Below are positions 17,418 through 25,464 of a stretch of DNA of 64,000 nucleotides, one piece after another. The DNA comes from Burkholderia territorii. Its GTDB lineage: Bacteria; Pseudomonadota; Gammaproteobacteria; Burkholderiales; Burkholderiaceae. The position numbers and the translations under genes are program-made. Position 1 is the stretch's first letter, and each line of letters opens with the position of its first letter. Below the pieces are notes generated by a model. It was given only the letters and a program-made list of their open reading frames with translations, searched no databases and was not told where the DNA came from. Where the stretch lies: the NCBI RefSeq assembly GCF_902833055.1, contig NZ_CADFEJ010000023.1, positions 18,177 to 82,176 of the forward strand. Reading direction: 5' to 3'.

Positions 17418-18263
17418 ATGGGAATTTTCTCGTTCGGCAAGAAAGACGACGACGCGCCCCCGCGGCGCGGCGGTCGTACCGGGACCTCCCGGAACGTGCG
17501 CACGGAGCGCACTGAACGCGTCGAGCGACGCACGCGCCGCACCGAGCGTCCGGAATCGGACGCACTGCTCCTCGATCCGACCCTTCCAGAAAAGCAACGC
17601 GCCCGCCGGCGTCTCGTCGGTGCGATCGCGCTCGTCGTCGCGGCGGTGATCGTGCTGCCGATGGTGCTCGATTCGCATCCGAAGCCCGTGACGGACGACA
17701 TCGCGATCGACATCCCGAATCGGCCCGCGCATCAGGCGGTCGCGCCGCGCGACGACGACGCGTCCGACGTGCAGGCGGGCGTCGCGCACGACGAGCCGCC
17801 GGCATCCGATGTCGCCGTGGCGGCCGTGCCCGCCGCCAAGGATGCGGCCAAGCCGGCCGCGAAGCCCGATTCCACGACTTCGACCTCGACGACCACGGCG
17901 AGCGTGGCGCCGCCGAAGCCCGCGGCGAAGCCGGCCACGGCCGCACCGGCGCCGAAGCCCGCTGCGCCGAAGCCGGCACCCGCGGCGGTCGCGAACGCCG
18001 ACGCCGCCGACAGCGGCGACGCATCGTCGGCGCCGTCGTCGGCTGGTGCGCGCTTCGCGGTGCAGCTCGGTTCGTTCAAGGACGACGCGACGGCCCGCCA
18101 ATGGGCCACCAAGTTGAAATCGGCGGGGGTGCCCGCATATGTCGAGCATCGCAAGCAGGCTGACGGCAGCACGGCTACACTGCTGCGTGCCGGCCCGTTC
18201 GCGGATCGCGCGGCGGCGTCCGCCGCGATCGCGAAGGTGCGCGAAGCCGGACTCACGCAGTAA
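17418..18263 (+). CDS. dedD: SPOR-domain membrane protein (DedD-like)
   Basis: Predicted cell-division-associated peptidoglycan-binding protein. The 281-residue product has an Arg-rich cytoplasmic N-terminus (residues 1-70), one membrane helix near residues 72-92 (LVGAIALVVAAVIVLPMVL), a long Ala/Pro/Lys-rich periplasmic linker and a C-terminal SPOR domain beginning ARFAVQLGSFKDDATARQW. SPOR domains bind denuded glycan at the septum. The order folC-dedD-cvpA-purF is conserved with enterobacteria, which supports the symbol. Confidence 0.88.
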   Translation: MGIFSFGKKDDDAPPRRGGRTGTSRNVRTERTERVERRTRRTERPESDALLLDPTLPEKQRARRRLVGAIALVVAAVIVLPMVLDSHPKPVTDDIAIDIPNRPAHQAVAPRDDDASDVQAGVAHDEPPASDVAVAAVPAAKDAAKPAAKPDSTTSTSTTTASVAPPKPAAKPATAAPAPKPAAPKPAPAAVANADAADSGDASSAPSSAGARFAVQLGSFKDDATARQWATKLKSAGVPAYVEHRKQADGSTATLLRAGPFADRAAASAAIAKVREAGLTQ

Positions 18264-18269
18264 CGTGCG

Positions 18270-18764
18270 ATGCTGACGGCTTTCGACTACGCTGTATTGG
18301 CGGTAATCGCGTTGTCTGCGCTGCGTGGCGCATGGCGCGGTTTCGTCTCGGAGATTTTCGGGCTGATCGGCTGGATCGCGGCGATCGTGATCGCGGCCCG
18401 CTATGTCGGACTGGTCGTGCCGTATATCCCCGCTAACTGGCCGGGCGGCGCGCTGACACAGTGGGTGCTCGCGTTCGCGCTGATCGTGATTGGCGTCGTG
18501 TTCGTCGCCGGAGTCGCGAATGCGCTGTTGTCGCGGATCGCGCAGGCGACGGGCCTCGGCGGGGTCGATCGCTCGCTGGGCATGATGTTCGGGCTCGTGC
18601 GCGGCTGCGTGCTGGTGGTGCTGCTGGTCGCGGCGGCCGGGCTGACCGAATTGCCCAAACAGGATTTCTGGCGCAATGCGCTATTGCGTCCCTTCGCCGA
18701 GCAGGGCGTGCACGAGCTGAAGCAGCTCCTGCCCGACGGCATGGCCCAGTACGTGCGCGTGTGA
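18270..18764 (+). CDS. cvpA: CvpA family membrane protein
   Basis: Inner-membrane protein of 164 residues with about four predicted helices (first: FDYAVLAVIALSALRGAWRG). CvpA was named for colicin V production in Escherichia coli; its physiological role is still poorly defined and has been linked to purine metabolism only by its position with purF. Starts six bases after dedD and ends 52 bases before purF, so the three are almost certainly one transcript. Confidence 0.92.
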   Translation: MLTAFDYAVLAVIALSALRGAWRGFVSEIFGLIGWIAAIVIAARYVGLVVPYIPANWPGGALTQWVLAFALIVIGVVFVAGVANALLSRIAQATGLGGVDRSLGMMFGLVRGCVLVVLLVAAAGLTELPKQDFWRNALLRPFAEQGVHELKQLLPDGMAQYVRV

Positions 18765-18816
18765 CGGCGCGCACCGGGCAGGACGGAACCGATTTTGTCA
18801 TCTTGAAGGACATGCC

Positions 18817-20349
18817 ATGTGCGGCATCGTAGGCGTTATCTCCCAATCCCCGGTCAATCAGCTGATCTATGACAGCCTGCTGCTGCTGCAGCATCGCGGT
18901 CAGGACGCAGCGGGCATCGCGACGGCGGACGGCAGCAATTTCCACATGTACAAGGCCAACGGCATGGTGCGCGACGTGTTCCGCACGCGCAACATGCGTA
19001 GCCTGCCCGGCACCTTCGGCATCGGCCAGGTCCGTTATCCGACGGCCGGCTCGGCGTCGAGCGAAGCCGAGGCGCAGCCGTTCTACGTGAACGCGCCGTT
19101 CGGGATCATCCTCGCGCACAACGGCAACCTGACGAACTGGGAACAGCTGAAGGACGAGATGTTCCGGATCGATCGCCGGCACATCAACACCAATTCCGAC
19201 AGCGAAGTGCTGCTCAACGTGTTCGCGCACGAGCTGCAACTGTCGACGACGGGCCTCGAGCTCGATCCGGCCGCGGTGTTCAAGGCGGTCGCGGGCGTGC
19301 ATCGCCGCCTGCAGGGTTCGTACGCGATCGTGTCGCTGATCGCCGGCTACGGCCTGCTCGCGTTCCGCGATCCGTTCGGCATCCGCCCGCTCTGCATCGG
19401 CAAGCTCGAGACCGAAAACGGCACCGAATGGATGGTCGCGTCGGAATCGGTGGCGGTCGAAGGCATCGGCTTCGAATTCGTGCGCGACGTGCAGCCGGGC
19501 GAAGCGATCTTCATCGACAAGGCCGGCAACTTCCATAGCCAGCAGTGCGCCGAGCACCCGACGCTGAATCCGTGCATGTTCGAGTACGTGTATCTCGCGC
19601 GTCCGGATTCGTGCCTCGACGGCGTGCCCGTCTACAACGTGCGCCTGCGCATGGGCGACTACCTCGCCGAGAAGATCAAGCGCGAGCTGCCGAACGTGCC
19701 GATCGACGTCGTGATGCCGATTCCCGATTCGTCGCGTCCGGCCGCGATGCAGGTCGCCGCGAAGCTCGGCGTCGAGTATCGCGAAGGCTTCTTCAAGAAC
19801 CGCTACGTCGGCCGCACCTTCATCATGCCGGGCCAGGCCGTACGCAAGAAGTCGGTGCGCCAGAAGCTCAATGCGATGAGCATCGAGTTCAAGGACAAGC
19901 ACGTGCTGATCGTCGACGACTCGATCGTGCGCGGCACGACCTCGCACGAGATCGTGCAGATGGCGCGCGATGCGGGCGCGAAGTCGGTGATCTTCGCGTC
20001 GGCGGCGCCGCCGGTGAAGTTCCCGAACGTGTATGGCATCGACATGCCGACGCGCGGCGAGCTGGTTGCGCATGGCCGCAGCGACGAAGAAGTCGCGAAG
20101 ATCATCGGCGCCGACTACCTGATCTATCAGGACGTCGACGACCTGCGCCGCGCGGTGCGCGACATCAACCCGAAGCTCGAGCGCTTCGAGGCGTCGTGCT
20201 TCGACGGCAACTACATCACCGGTGCCGTGACGCCCGAGTACCTCGATGCGATCGAGCGCGCGCGTCTCGCACCGGCGTCGCAGGCCGATCGCGACACGGC
20301 TGGCGATGCCGCCCGTTCGCAGATGAACCTGCAGCTGTCGGTCGAGTGA
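18817..20349 (+). CDS. purF: Amidophosphoribosyltransferase
   Basis: Committing enzyme of purine synthesis: makes phosphoribosylamine from PRPP and glutamine. The 510-residue protein begins MCGIVGVIS, so Cys2 is the N-terminal nucleophile after Met removal, followed by the class-II glutaminase domain (RYPTAGSASSEAEAQPF). The PRPP-binding loop VLIVDDSIVRGTTSHEIV lies near residues 363-380. No long propeptide is present, as in the Escherichia coli form. An intrinsic terminator lies between it and metZ. Confidence 0.98.
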   Translation: MCGIVGVISQSPVNQLIYDSLLLLQHRGQDAAGIATADGSNFHMYKANGMVRDVFRTRNMRSLPGTFGIGQVRYPTAGSASSEAEAQPFYVNAPFGIILAHNGNLTNWEQLKDEMFRIDRRHINTNSDSEVLLNVFAHELQLSTTGLELDPAAVFKAVAGVHRRLQGSYAIVSLIAGYGLLAFRDPFGIRPLCIGKLETENGTEWMVASESVAVEGIGFEFVRDVQPGEAIFIDKAGNFHSQQCAEHPTLNPCMFEYVYLARPDSCLDGVPVYNVRLRMGDYLAEKIKRELPNVPIDVVMPIPDSSRPAAMQVAAKLGVEYREGFFKNRYVGRTFIMPGQAVRKKSVRQKLNAMSIEFKDKHVLIVDDSIVRGTTSHEIVQMARDAGAKSVIFASAAPPVKFPNVYGIDMPTRGELVAHGRSDEEVAKIIGADYLIYQDVDDLRRAVRDINPKLERFEASCFDGNYITGAVTPEYLDAIERARLAPASQADRDTAGDAARSQMNLQLSVE

Positions 20350-20495
20350 CACCGGCGCACGCTTCGGATGAAGCGTGATAGGATGTGGCCTTGCGTCGAT
20401 TTGATTCAGCTTGCGGACGCGGGGCGACTTCCCAAAACAGCTAAAGCGAAGGCCGGCGGCAGCCGGCCCGAGTCGATCGCTGTCGTACCGCACCG

Positions 20496-20534
20496 AAGCC
20501 CGCTGATGCCGACGCATAGCGGGCTTTTTGTTTT
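20496..20534 (+). terminator. Rho-independent terminator after purF
   Basis: AAGCCCGCT at 20496-20504 pairs with AGCGGGCTT at 20518-20526, running into TTTTTGTTTT. It lies 73 bases before the metZ start and marks the end of the accD-purF region. Confidence 0.85.
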
Positions 20535-20606
20535 GGCCTGATTTGTGGCTGGGTTCGCGCCCGATGCATGACCCGCGGCGCGACCCTCGAATACGGAAAA
20601 CGGAAC

Positions 20607-21797
20607 ATGGACGACTCCCTCAACTTCGACACGCTCGCCGTGCGCGCGGGCACGCAGCGCAGCAACTTCAACGAGCATTCGGAAGCGCTGTTCCTCACGT
20701 CGAGCTTCTGCTTCACGAGCGCGGCCGAGGCTGCCGAGCGCTTCGCGAATTCGGAAGACTATTTCACCTATTCGCGCTTCACGAACCCGACCGTCACCAT
20801 GTTCCAGGATCGTCTCGCCGCGCTCGAAGGCGGCGAGGCCTGCATCGCGACGGCGTCGGGCATGGCGGCGATCATGTCGGTCGTGATGGCCGCGCTGCAG
20901 GCGGGCGATCACCTCGTCAGCTCGCGCAGCCTGTTCGGCTCGACGCTCGGGATGTTCTCGCAGATCTTCAGCAAGTTCGGCATCACGACGACCTTCGTCG
21001 ATCCGACCGACCTGAACGCATGGCAGGAAGCGGTGCGGCCCGAAACGAAGATGTTCTTCCTCGAAACGCCGTCGAACCCGCTGACCGAACTCGCCGACAT
21101 CGAGGCGATCGGCAAGATCGCGAAGGCCGCGAACGCGCTGTTCGTCGTCGACAACTGTTTCTGCAGCCCGGTGCTGCAGCAGCCGCTGAAGCTCGGCGCC
21201 GATGTCGTGATGCATTCGGCGACGAAGTTCCTCGACGGGCAGGGGCGTGTGCTCGGCGGCGCGCTGGTCGGCTCGAAGGAATTCATCATGGGCAAGGTGT
21301 TCCCGTTCGTGCGCAGCGCGGGCCCGACGCTGTCGGCATTCAACGCGTGGGTGCTGTTGAAGGGAATGGAGACGCTGTCGCTGCGCGTCGAGAAACAGTC
21401 GGCGAATGCGCTGGAAATCGCGCGCTGGCTCGATTCGCATCCGGCCGTCGCGCGCGTGTACTATCCGGGCCTCGAATCGCATCCGCAGCACGAACTCGCG
21501 AAGCGCCAGCAGAAGGCGGGCGGTGCGATCGTATCGTTCGAACTGAAGGGCGACACGCCGGAGCAGCAGCGCGCGAATGCGTGGCGCGTGATCGACGGCA
21601 CGAAGCTGATTTCGATCACCGGCAACCTCGGCGACACGCGCACGACGATCACGCATCCGGCGACGACGACGCATGCTCGCATCACGCCGGAAGCGCGTGC
21701 GGCGGCGGGGATCACCGAAGGGCTGATCCGCCTCGCGGTCGGCCTGGAAAACGCCGGCGACCTGCGCAACGATCTCGCGCGCGGCCTCGAGGGCTGA
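20607..21797 (+). CDS. metZ: O-succinylhomoserine sulfhydrylase
   Basis: PLP enzyme of the Cys/Met metabolism family that makes homocysteine from O-succinylhomoserine and sulfide. The 396-residue protein has the PLP-binding Lys near residue 207 in HSATKFLDGQGRVLGGALVG, and YSRFTNPTVTMFQDRLAALEGG in the N-terminal half. The ATG at 20607 is the family start; an upstream in-frame ATG at 20568 adds 13 residues without support. Close relatives (MetB, MetC, MetY) share the fold; position after purF is the usual place for metZ in betaproteobacteria and pseudomonads. Confidence 0.92.
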   Translation: MDDSLNFDTLAVRAGTQRSNFNEHSEALFLTSSFCFTSAAEAAERFANSEDYFTYSRFTNPTVTMFQDRLAALEGGEACIATASGMAAIMSVVMAALQAGDHLVSSRSLFGSTLGMFSQIFSKFGITTTFVDPTDLNAWQEAVRPETKMFFLETPSNPLTELADIEAIGKIAKAANALFVVDNCFCSPVLQQPLKLGADVVMHSATKFLDGQGRVLGGALVGSKEFIMGKVFPFVRSAGPTLSAFNAWVLLKGMETLSLRVEKQSANALEIARWLDSHPAVARVYYPGLESHPQHELAKRQQKAGGAIVSFELKGDTPEQQRANAWRVIDGTKLISITGNLGDTRTTITHPATTTHARITPEARAAAGITEGLIRLAVGLENAGDLRNDLARGLEG

Positions 21798-21831
21798 GCG
21801 CGGCGGCATCGATTGCACGGCCGACATGACG

Positions 21832-21866
21832 ACGGGCCGCTCGATCAGATCGAGCGGCCCGTTTTC
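21832..21866 (+). terminator. Strong hairpin terminator between metZ and bceM
   Basis: A 14-bp perfect stem (arms 21832-21845 and 21849-21862) with a three-base loop ends in GTTTTCATTT. It serves metZ. Its symmetry could also help stop the convergent bceM transcript. Confidence 0.85.
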
Positions 21867-21896
21867 ATTTGGCCGGCGCCGTGCGCGTCGACGGAA

Positions 21897-22862
21897 TCAG
21901 CTCGCCTGCGCGGGCGGCTGCGCATCGCGCATCGCTTCCATCATCCAGCGCAGCGTGTCGTCGAGCGGCGTCACGGGCAGTTCGCCCACCGCGCGCCGCA
22001 GCTTGTCGCGCGACCCGCTCAGGCTTTTCACCTCGTTGTGCCGCACGAAACGCGGATCGATCGTCACGTCGATCACGTAGCCGGCGATCCGCGACAACAT
22101 CGCCAGCACTTCCTTCAGCGAATACGCGCGTTCCGAGCAGACGTTGAACGTCTCGCCGGCCGGCGCGGCTTCGAGCAGTTTCAGATAGGCGGCCGTCACG
22201 TCGCGCACGTCGGAGAAATCGCGGCTCACGTCGAGATTGCCGAGCGAGATGCGCGGCGCATTACGCGCATAGTGCGACACGAGCTTCGGCAGCAGATACG
22301 CATCGTCCTGGCCGACGCCGGTGTAGTTGAACGGCCGCGCGATCACGATCGGTAGCCGGTCGGCCCACAGCTTCGCCGCGTATTCCATCGCCAGCTTGCT
22401 GACCGCATAGTCGTTCGCGGGAGCGGGGGCGACGGTCTCGTCGAGCACGCCGGCCGTCGAATTGCCGTAGATGTTCGCGCTGCTGGCGAGCAGCACGGCC
22501 GACGGGCGGCGCTCGAGGCCCGCGAGCGCGGCCAGCAGGTTGCGCGTGCCGACGATGTTGACCGCGTAAGTCTGCGACGGCTCGTCTTGCGCGACGTGCG
22601 CACGCGCGGCCAGATGCACGACCGCGTCGGGCCGCGCGTCGGCGGCCGCCGCGCGCATCGCCTGTGCGTCGAGGAGGTCGACCGGCACCAGCGTGCAGTT
22701 CGCGAGTGCCGGATCGTCCGGCCGCGCCGCGCCGGGCGCCACGGTGCCCCACACGTCGTAGCCGGCCGCCTCGAGGCGTTGCGCCATGTAGCGGCCGGTG
22801 AAGCCCGTCAAGCCCGTGACGAATGCGCGACGCGACGAGCGCCCGGCATCAGTACGTGTCAT
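21897..22862 (-). CDS. bceM: GDP-6-deoxy-4-keto-D-mannose reductase (GDP-D-rhamnose synthesis)
   Basis: Short-chain dehydrogenase/epimerase-family enzyme of 321 residues, predicted to reduce the product of BceN to GDP-D-rhamnose, a sugar of the cepacian exopolysaccharide. The Rossmann motif is VTGLTGFTGRYMAQRL near residues 15-30, the catalytic Ser region is LLASSANIYGN and the Tyr-Lys pair is YAVSK. It overlaps the bceN stop by 14 bases, indicating translational coupling. The symbol follows the gene order of the second cepacian cluster; a C3,C5-epimerising fucose synthase is less likely because only the reductase signature is seen. Confidence 0.85.
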   Translation of the reverse strand: MTRTDAGRSSRRAFVTGLTGFTGRYMAQRLEAAGYDVWGTVAPGAARPDDPALANCTLVPVDLLDAQAMRAAAADARPDAVVHLAARAHVAQDEPSQTYAVNIVGTRNLLAALAGLERRPSAVLLASSANIYGNSTAGVLDETVAPAPANDYAVSKLAMEYAAKLWADRLPIVIARPFNYTGVGQDDAYLLPKLVSHYARNAPRISLGNLDVSRDFSDVRDVTAAYLKLLEAAPAGETFNVCSERAYSLKEVLAMLSRIAGYVIDVTIDPRFVRHNEVKSLSGSRDKLRRAVGELPVTPLDDTLRWMMEAMRDAQPPAQAS

Positions 22863-23895
22863 GGTGACTGTTCCGCGTCAGGTCCGCTTCCACCATCATC
22901 TGGCAAAGCTGCTCGAGCGTCGTTTTCGGCGCCCAGCCGAGCTTGGATTTTGCCTTGTCCGCGCAGCCGATCAGCAGGTCGACTTCGGCAGGGCGGTAGA
23001 ACTTCGGGTTCACTTCGACGAGCACGTTGCCGTTCGACGCATCGAGGCCGCGCTCCTGTTCGCCCTTGCCGGTCCATTCGATCTGATAGCCGGCGGCCGC
23101 GAACGCCATCTGCACGAAGTCGCGCACGGTCTCGGTGCGGTTGGTCGCGAGCACGTAGGTGTCGGGCTCGTCGACCTGCAGCATCCCCCACATCCCTTCG
23201 ACGTATTCGAGCGCGAAGCCCCAGTCGCGCTTGGCGTCGAGGTTGCCGAGCTCGAGCTTGCCCGCCTTGCCCAGCTTGATCTTCGCGACGGTGTCGGTGA
23301 TCTTGCGCGTGACGAACTCGCGGCCGCGCAGCGGCGATTCATGGTTGAACAGAATGCCGCTGCAGCCGAACAGGCCGTAGGACTCGCGGTAGTTCACGGT
23401 CATCCAGTGCGCGTACAGCTTCGCGACGCCGTACGGGCTGCGCGGGTAGAACGCGGTCGTTTCCGTTTGCGGAATCGCCTGCACCTTGCCGAACATCTCG
23501 GACGTCGATGCCTGGTAGAAACGCGTCTTCGGGCTCACCACGCGGATCGCCTCGAGCAGGTTCAGCGGGCCGATGCCCGTGACTTCGGCGGTCGTCGCCG
23601 GCTGGTCGAACGACACGCCGACGAAGCTCTGCGCGGCCAGGTTGTACAGCTCGTCGGGCTGCGTGCGTTCGAGCAGCCGCAGGCTGGAGCCGGCATCCGT
23701 CAGGTCGTGCTCGACGAGCGACAGGTTCGGATGCGTGTCGACGCCGAGCTCGGCAATACGCCAGAAGTTCACCGAGCTGGTGCGGCGGTAGGTGCCCGTG
23801 ACTTCGTAGCCCTTGTCGAGCAGCAGCTTGGTCAGGTAGGCGCCGTCCTGCCCGGTGATCCCCGTGATGATGGCCTTCTTGCGGTTTTGGCTCAT
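22849..23895 (-). CDS. bceN: GDP-mannose 4,6-dehydratase
   Basis: Converts GDP-D-mannose to GDP-4-keto-6-deoxy-D-mannose. The 348-residue protein has the NADP-binding ITGITGQDGAYLTKLLLDKG start, the TSEMFG catalytic segment with Thr/Glu, and YGVAKLYAHW with the Tyr-Lys pair; NFRESYG-like NYRESYGLF and NHESPLRG are family hallmarks of Gmd. The ATG at 23895 opens MSQNRKKAIITG. It is transcribed with bceM (overlap) and bceO (35 bases upstream) on the minus strand. Confidence 0.95.
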   Translation of the reverse strand: MSQNRKKAIITGITGQDGAYLTKLLLDKGYEVTGTYRRTSSVNFWRIAELGVDTHPNLSLVEHDLTDAGSSLRLLERTQPDELYNLAAQSFVGVSFDQPATTAEVTGIGPLNLLEAIRVVSPKTRFYQASTSEMFGKVQAIPQTETTAFYPRSPYGVAKLYAHWMTVNYRESYGLFGCSGILFNHESPLRGREFVTRKITDTVAKIKLGKAGKLELGNLDAKRDWGFALEYVEGMWGMLQVDEPDTYVLATNRTETVRDFVQMAFAAAGYQIEWTGKGEQERGLDASNGNVLVEVNPKFYRPAEVDLLIGCADKAKSKLGWAPKTTLEQLCQMMVEADLTRNSHHDTY

Positions 23896-23930
23896 GGCAA
23901 TGTCCTGGTCGAATCGATGGATTGAGAAAA

Positions 23931-24995
23931 TCAGGCGGTCGTGCGCGCGGCGGCGGGCACCGTCGCGCGTGCGGGCCCGCGCGTCAGGCGCCGCTCGAAG
24001 CCGTACCAGCTCACGGTGGCGTACGCGAGCGTGATGGCGAGGGCGAGCGCGGCCGTGACGAAGCGGTTCAGGTGCAGCGGCCACAGCGCGTACAGCACGC
24101 TCAGGTGAATCAGGTAGACGGTGTAGCTGACGGTGCCGACGTACACGAGCAGCGGGTTCGTCAGCACGCGCTGCACGAGGCCGCGTCCGCGCAGTGCGAT
24201 CACGACGATCGACGTGCAAAGCAGCAGCGAGATGCTGTAAAGCGCGGCGTTCGACAGCGGCGTGTTCGCCGCGCGGAAACGCGGGAACGACAGGTGCAGC
24301 CAGCCGAGGATCGCGAGCGACACGAGCGCGCCGGCGATCGCGAGCGGATAGAACGGCTCCAGCGCGCGGCGGTCGCGGCGCAGCACGATCGCGAGCAATG
24401 CGCCCGCGGCGAGCAGGTCCATCCGGAACGGCGTCAGGTAGTAGATCGGCCAGAACGAATCGAACCACGGCGTCGCGATCGCGCGCAGCACGGGCGCCGC
24501 GACGATCAGCGCGGCGGCGATCCACAGCAGCGCGCGCTCGGAACACCAGAGCACGACGAACGGCCAGAAGATGTAGAACTGTTCCTCGACGGCGAGCGAC
24601 CACAGCACGTTCAGGCTGTCGTGACCGATGCTGCCGAGCGACAGCCCGATGTTGGTCGAGAAGAACGCGAACCACGGCCAGTGCGGCAGCCAGCTCGCGC
24701 CGAACAGCAGCGTCGACACGATCAGCAGCAGCACGTACGGCGGCAGGATGCGGCGCACGCGGCGTGCGTAGAAGTGACTGAAGTATGACTGTCCGCGCGC
24801 CTTGCGATCGAGCAGGATGCCGGTGATCAGCAGGCCGCTCAGCACGAAGAACAGATCGACGCCCATCCATAGCGGCGCCTTCAGCGCGTGTTGCAGGAAC
24901 ACGGCGCCGACCGCGATCGCGCGCAGTCCGTCGAGCTGCACGATGCGGCCGTGTTGCGGCGGGGCGAGGTCGGCGGTGCGCGAGATGCCCGTCAT
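23931..24995 (-). CDS. bceO: Membrane acyltransferase 3 family protein
   Basis: Integral inner-membrane O-acyltransferase of 354 residues, predicted to acetylate exopolysaccharide sugars; cepacian is known to be O-acetylated. The family signatures are LDGLRAIAVGAVFLQHA at residues 21-37 with the conserved Arg and His, and SLAVEEQFYIFWPF in the middle; about ten hydrophobic helices follow. It lies at the upstream end of the minus-strand bceO-bceN-bceM unit and is divergent from bceP across a 469-base low-GC gap. Confidence 0.85.
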   Translation of the reverse strand: MTGISRTADLAPPQHGRIVQLDGLRAIAVGAVFLQHALKAPLWMGVDLFFVLSGLLITGILLDRKARGQSYFSHFYARRVRRILPPYVLLLIVSTLLFGASWLPHWPWFAFFSTNIGLSLGSIGHDSLNVLWSLAVEEQFYIFWPFVVLWCSERALLWIAAALIVAAPVLRAIATPWFDSFWPIYYLTPFRMDLLAAGALLAIVLRRDRRALEPFYPLAIAGALVSLAILGWLHLSFPRFRAANTPLSNAALYSISLLLCTSIVVIALRGRGLVQRVLTNPLLVYVGTVSYTVYLIHLSVLYALWPLHLNRFVTAALALAITLAYATVSWYGFERRLTRGPARATVPAAARTTA

Positions 24996-25464
24996 CGCGC
25001 CGCTCCTTCGCGACGCGCGGCCGATGCCGTGCTGCGCCGCGCATCCGATGCGTGAACGTAATGCATGCGTTTAAATGAAATATTGAATCGAAATCGATTC
25101 TAGGGAAAAGAAATCGGCAAAAAAACGCATGTCATTTATTCGGCTGAAAGCATTCGAATGCCGGCCGTTTCAATCACGACATGAAAGGTTTGCAGGCCAT
25201 GCGCGCCGCAGGGCGGGCCAAGGCGGCATTTTCTACGCGGCGTCGAATGAAGGGCGGTCGATATTGCCGCTTCCACGCGTCAAATTTCCGCTGTTCCGGT
25301 TCAATATTTCTCGCGGAAACATCCCCAAATATTTCCAAATTTCTTGTGATTATTTTTGCTTGTAACCTGCATCGCGACGTTTGAAACCCATTTAGCGACA
25401 GGTCATCAGCGCAGGCCGCGTGCCCGCGGCGCCGGTCGCTTTCGCATCGAGTCTGGAGAGCGCA
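24996..25464. other. AT-rich divergent control region between bceO and bceP
   Basis: No gene is supported. The segment 25060-25390 is far richer in A and T than its surroundings. It contains a nested dyad: catgcgttt at 25064-25072 matched in inverted form at 25123-25131, with the palindrome GAATCGAAATCGATTC at 25085-25100 between the arms. Promoters for both directions must lie here, and the low GC would suit binding by H-NS-like silencers. The repeats are seen; the regulatory role is inference. Confidence 0.5.

Noticed and set aside
20350..20606. SAM-type riboswitch upstream of metZ
   Set aside because: I could not match any known SAM riboswitch core; the region is explained by the purF terminator and a GC-rich hairpin.
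22849..25044. 731-residue fusion protein ending in bceN
   Set aside because: Only residues from 23895 on match GDP-mannose dehydratase; the rest is a shadow of bceO in another frame.
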